This document shows, one piece after another, positions 6,463 to 7,638 of a stretch of 7,638 nucleotides of DNA. Source of the stretch: Bacillota bacterium (GTDB taxonomy: Bacteria; Bacillota_A; Clostridia; Peptostreptococcales; Anaerovoracaceae); NCBI GenBank assembly GCA_017437925.1, contig JAFRWQ010000194.1, forward strand, positions 1-7,638, given 5' to 3'. The notes below the pieces were generated by a model. That model did not search any database and was not told where the DNA came from. It worked only from the letters and a program-made list of their open reading frames with translations. The translations under genes were made by a program, and so were the position numbers. Every line of letters starts with the position of its first letter. Within the stretch, counting starts at the first letter, position 1.

Positions 6463-6492
6463 ATTATTAACATCGCGGGGGCTTGAGATCAA
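6463..6492 (-). promoter_or_regulatory. Possible promoter for the amidase gene
   Basis: On the minus strand TTGATC (6492-6487) is followed after 18 bases by AATAAT (6468-6463), with a start near 6456 and a leader of about 40 bases. The -35 overlaps a small inverted repeat (TTGA-GA-TCAA, 6483-6492), a possible but unproven operator. The surrounding 147-base gap is AT-rich and holds no convincing gene or canonical terminator for the epimerase gene. Confidence 0.35.
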
Positions 6493-6563
6493 TGGTACTG
6501 TTTTGCTTAAAATTCGATCATTTTTGGATTGAGGCCGCCCTGGGACCCGCGGCAGCCGAAGCT

Positions 6564-7406
6564 TTACTTCAGGTATTCGCTCCAGACCTGAAGGTTTTTG
6601 AGGTCTGCGGCGAAAGGATCCAAGTAATAAGGCGCGAAGGTCAGCTCCTGGCTCAGCATGCCCCTGTAACCGTTCTCATAAAGGGTATTAAGATCTTCTC
6701 CCAGGTTCCTCTTTCCCTCTCCCCAGAGGAAGTGGTAGTAGGGGTTTCCGTCTATCATGTGGGTGTGGATGATGTTCTCCGCTCCGAAGATGTCGAACCA
6801 CTGCTGTATGGTCTCGCCGGCGACGCCCATGGCGGTCAGGTCTATCATGACCTTGAAGCGGGGATGGTCCACCAGATCGAAGATGTGCTTTATGTCTGAA
6901 GCCCTGTAGCCCATGAGGGATTCCTGGGGCCTTAAGGATTCGCAGGCCATGGTGACGTCCAGCTCGTCTCCCAGCTCCGCCAGCCTTCGGAACATCTCGG
7001 CGCAGCGCCTTCTTCCGGTCTCAAGGTCCTCGTTCCAGTAGCCCCAGCCGGTATTGGCCTGCATCACGCGGCAGTCCAGCTCGGCGGCCAGCCTCATGGC
7101 GTTGGCGAAGTAATTGAAAGTCTGCTCTATGAGCTCCTTTTCGCTCACCGCGAACTGGTAGCGGTAGCGGCAGTTCTGGGCCGAGATCACCCTGACCTTA
7201 AGGCCGTTGTCCTTAAGGGCTTTTTTCTGTGAGGAGATGTCCCCTATTCCCAGATGGTCTATGAAGAGGTTCTGGCTTCCCGCCAGAAGCTCCACGTTGG
7301 TCACTCCCAGCTCCCTCTGCTTTCTGCAGAAGTATTCGAAGGAGTAGTTGGAATCGTAGTGGAGGTTGAAATTGCAGTAGTTTTCGTCCTTGCTGAAGTA
7401 TCTCAT
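6564..7406 (-). CDS. TIM-barrel sugar isomerase/epimerase (xylose isomerase-like family)
   Basis: A complete 280-residue member of the xylose isomerase-like TIM-barrel family (sugar phosphate isomerase/epimerase, AP endonuclease 2 fold). The four expected divalent-metal ligands are visible at the right spacing: Glu156 (ACESLRP), Asp189 (MIDLTAM), His216 (HTHMIDG) and Glu254 (LSQELTF), comparable to Glu-Asp-His-Glu in D-tagatose 3-epimerase. The substrate-contacting His and Arg that follow the Asp and His in ketose 3-epimerases are not evident (AMG and GNP instead), so ketohexose 3-epimerase activity should not be assumed; inositol-type or sugar-acid substrates are equally possible. It is cytoplasmic, with no signal peptide. 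The start has GGAGG 8 bases upstream, and the gene follows its paralogue by only 12 bases, so the two form an operon. Confidence 0.9.
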   Translation of the reverse strand: MRYFSKDENYCNFNLHYDSNYSFEYFCRKQRELGVTNVELLAGSQNLFIDHLGIGDISSQKKALKDNGLKVRVISAQNCRYRYQFAVSEKELIEQTFNYFANAMRLAAELDCRVMQANTGWGYWNEDLETGRRRCAEMFRRLAELGDELDVTMACESLRPQESLMGYRASDIKHIFDLVDHPRFKVMIDLTAMGVAGETIQQWFDIFGAENIIHTHMIDGNPYYHFLWGEGKRNLGEDLNTLYENGYRGMLSQELTFAPYYLDPFAADLKNLQVWSEYLK

Positions 7407-7418
7407 GGGACCGCCCTC

Positions 7419-7638
7419 CTATTCGCTGATATAGGGCGCGAGGGCCCTGAGGTTTGCTTTGTCGGCTTCGCCGGGGGCGAACCAGTAGTTATCGGGAACG
7501 TGTTCCTTTCCGATAAAGCCCAGCTTTTCGTCGAGAAGCGAGGGGTCGAACCAGTTGCCCCTGACGTTTATGTTTAGGCCCAGGGCGCCTTTGTAGCCCC
7601 TATTTTCAAGTACTTCAAGGTACTCGTCCAGGGGATGG
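7419..7638 (-). CDS. Second TIM-barrel sugar isomerase/epimerase paralogue, C-terminal part (partial)
   Basis: The last 72 residues of an open frame entering from the right edge and ending at TAG (7419-7421). HPLDEYLEVLENRGYKGALG matches the end of the barrel in xylose isomerase-like epimerases and aligns with the downstream neighbour (RNLGEDLNTLYENGYRGML). The position of the neighbour's metal-ligand Glu254 is Asn here (GLNINV, codon at 7572-7574). The tail is longer than the neighbour's after that point by about 24 residues and is aromatic-rich (NWFDP, NYWFAPGEA). The gene lies upstream of, and in operon with, the complete paralogue. Whether it is catalytic or a diverged partner cannot be decided without the missing part. 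Confidence 0.8.
   Translation of the reverse strand, partial: HPLDEYLEVLENRGYKGALGLNINVRGNWFDPSLLDEKLGFIGKEHVPDNYWFAPGEADKANLRALAPYISE

Noticed and set aside
4971..6562. The shared octamer GCTTCGGC/GCCGAAGC next to the amidase and epimerase stop codons (4975-4982 and 6555-6562), as a possible repeat
   Set aside because: Only eight bases match, in opposite orientation, which is expected by chance in GC-rich DNA.
6500..6563. A terminator after the epimerase gene, from the GCCGC/GCGGC repeat on the minus strand
   Set aside because: The stem is only five base pairs with a ten-base loop and is followed by an A run, not a T run.
1..7638. Mobile elements, CRISPR arrays, toxin-antitoxin pairs, phage genes or a new defence system
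   Set aside because: No transposase, spaced repeats, target-site duplications, nuclease genes or small paired genes are visible; the genes are housekeeping or metabolic in character with uniform codon use.

Overview
The window looks like an ordinary chromosomal stretch from a G+C-rich anaerobic bacterium, probably from the Bacillota/Clostridia. The evidence is a heterodimeric multidrug-type ABC exporter of the Firmicute YheI/YheH (BmrC/BmrD) type, a C_GCAxxG_C_C family protein typical of strict anaerobes, Shine-Dalgarno sites of the AAAGGA/GGAGG kind and a classic intrinsic terminator. Codon use is AGG-rich for Arg and ATA-rich for Ile across all genes, so nothing stands out as recently transferred by composition. 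The taxonomic placement is an inference.

Layout. From 2414 leftwards runs a two-gene minus-strand operon for the halves of one ABC exporter: a complete subunit with a degenerate ATPase site (681-2414), then a partner overlapping it by 14 bases whose C-terminal half lies beyond position 1. A compact divergent promoter region (2415-2522) separates this from two plus-strand genes. These are a ModA-like lipoprotein (2523-3053) closed by a strong terminator at 3073-3099, and a Wzx-type polysaccharide flippase (3137-4402). Both plus-strand genes are open and intact in frame, yet each seems to lack an internal block of its family fold: the second lobe of the binding protein, and about three N-terminal helices of the flippase. 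From 4459 to the right edge everything is on the minus strand again: a cysteine-rich C_GCAxxG_C_C protein, a peptide-amidase-like amidase-signature enzyme, and two tandem TIM-barrel sugar isomerase/epimerase paralogues, the second cut by the window edge.

How the genes work together. The exporter pair is one machine, and the two TIM-barrel genes are one operon, probably for sugar or sugar-acid metabolism. The amidase and the C_GCAxxG protein each have their own predicted promoter. The lipoprotein and flippase are adjacent but separated by a terminator, so they need not be co-expressed. No mobile element, CRISPR array, tRNA, rRNA or clearly new multi-gene system is visible. The points most worth a second look are the matching internal losses in the two neighbouring plus-strand genes and the loss of a metal-ligand Glu in the partial epimerase paralogue. 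There is no gene-free stretch longer than 300 bases.
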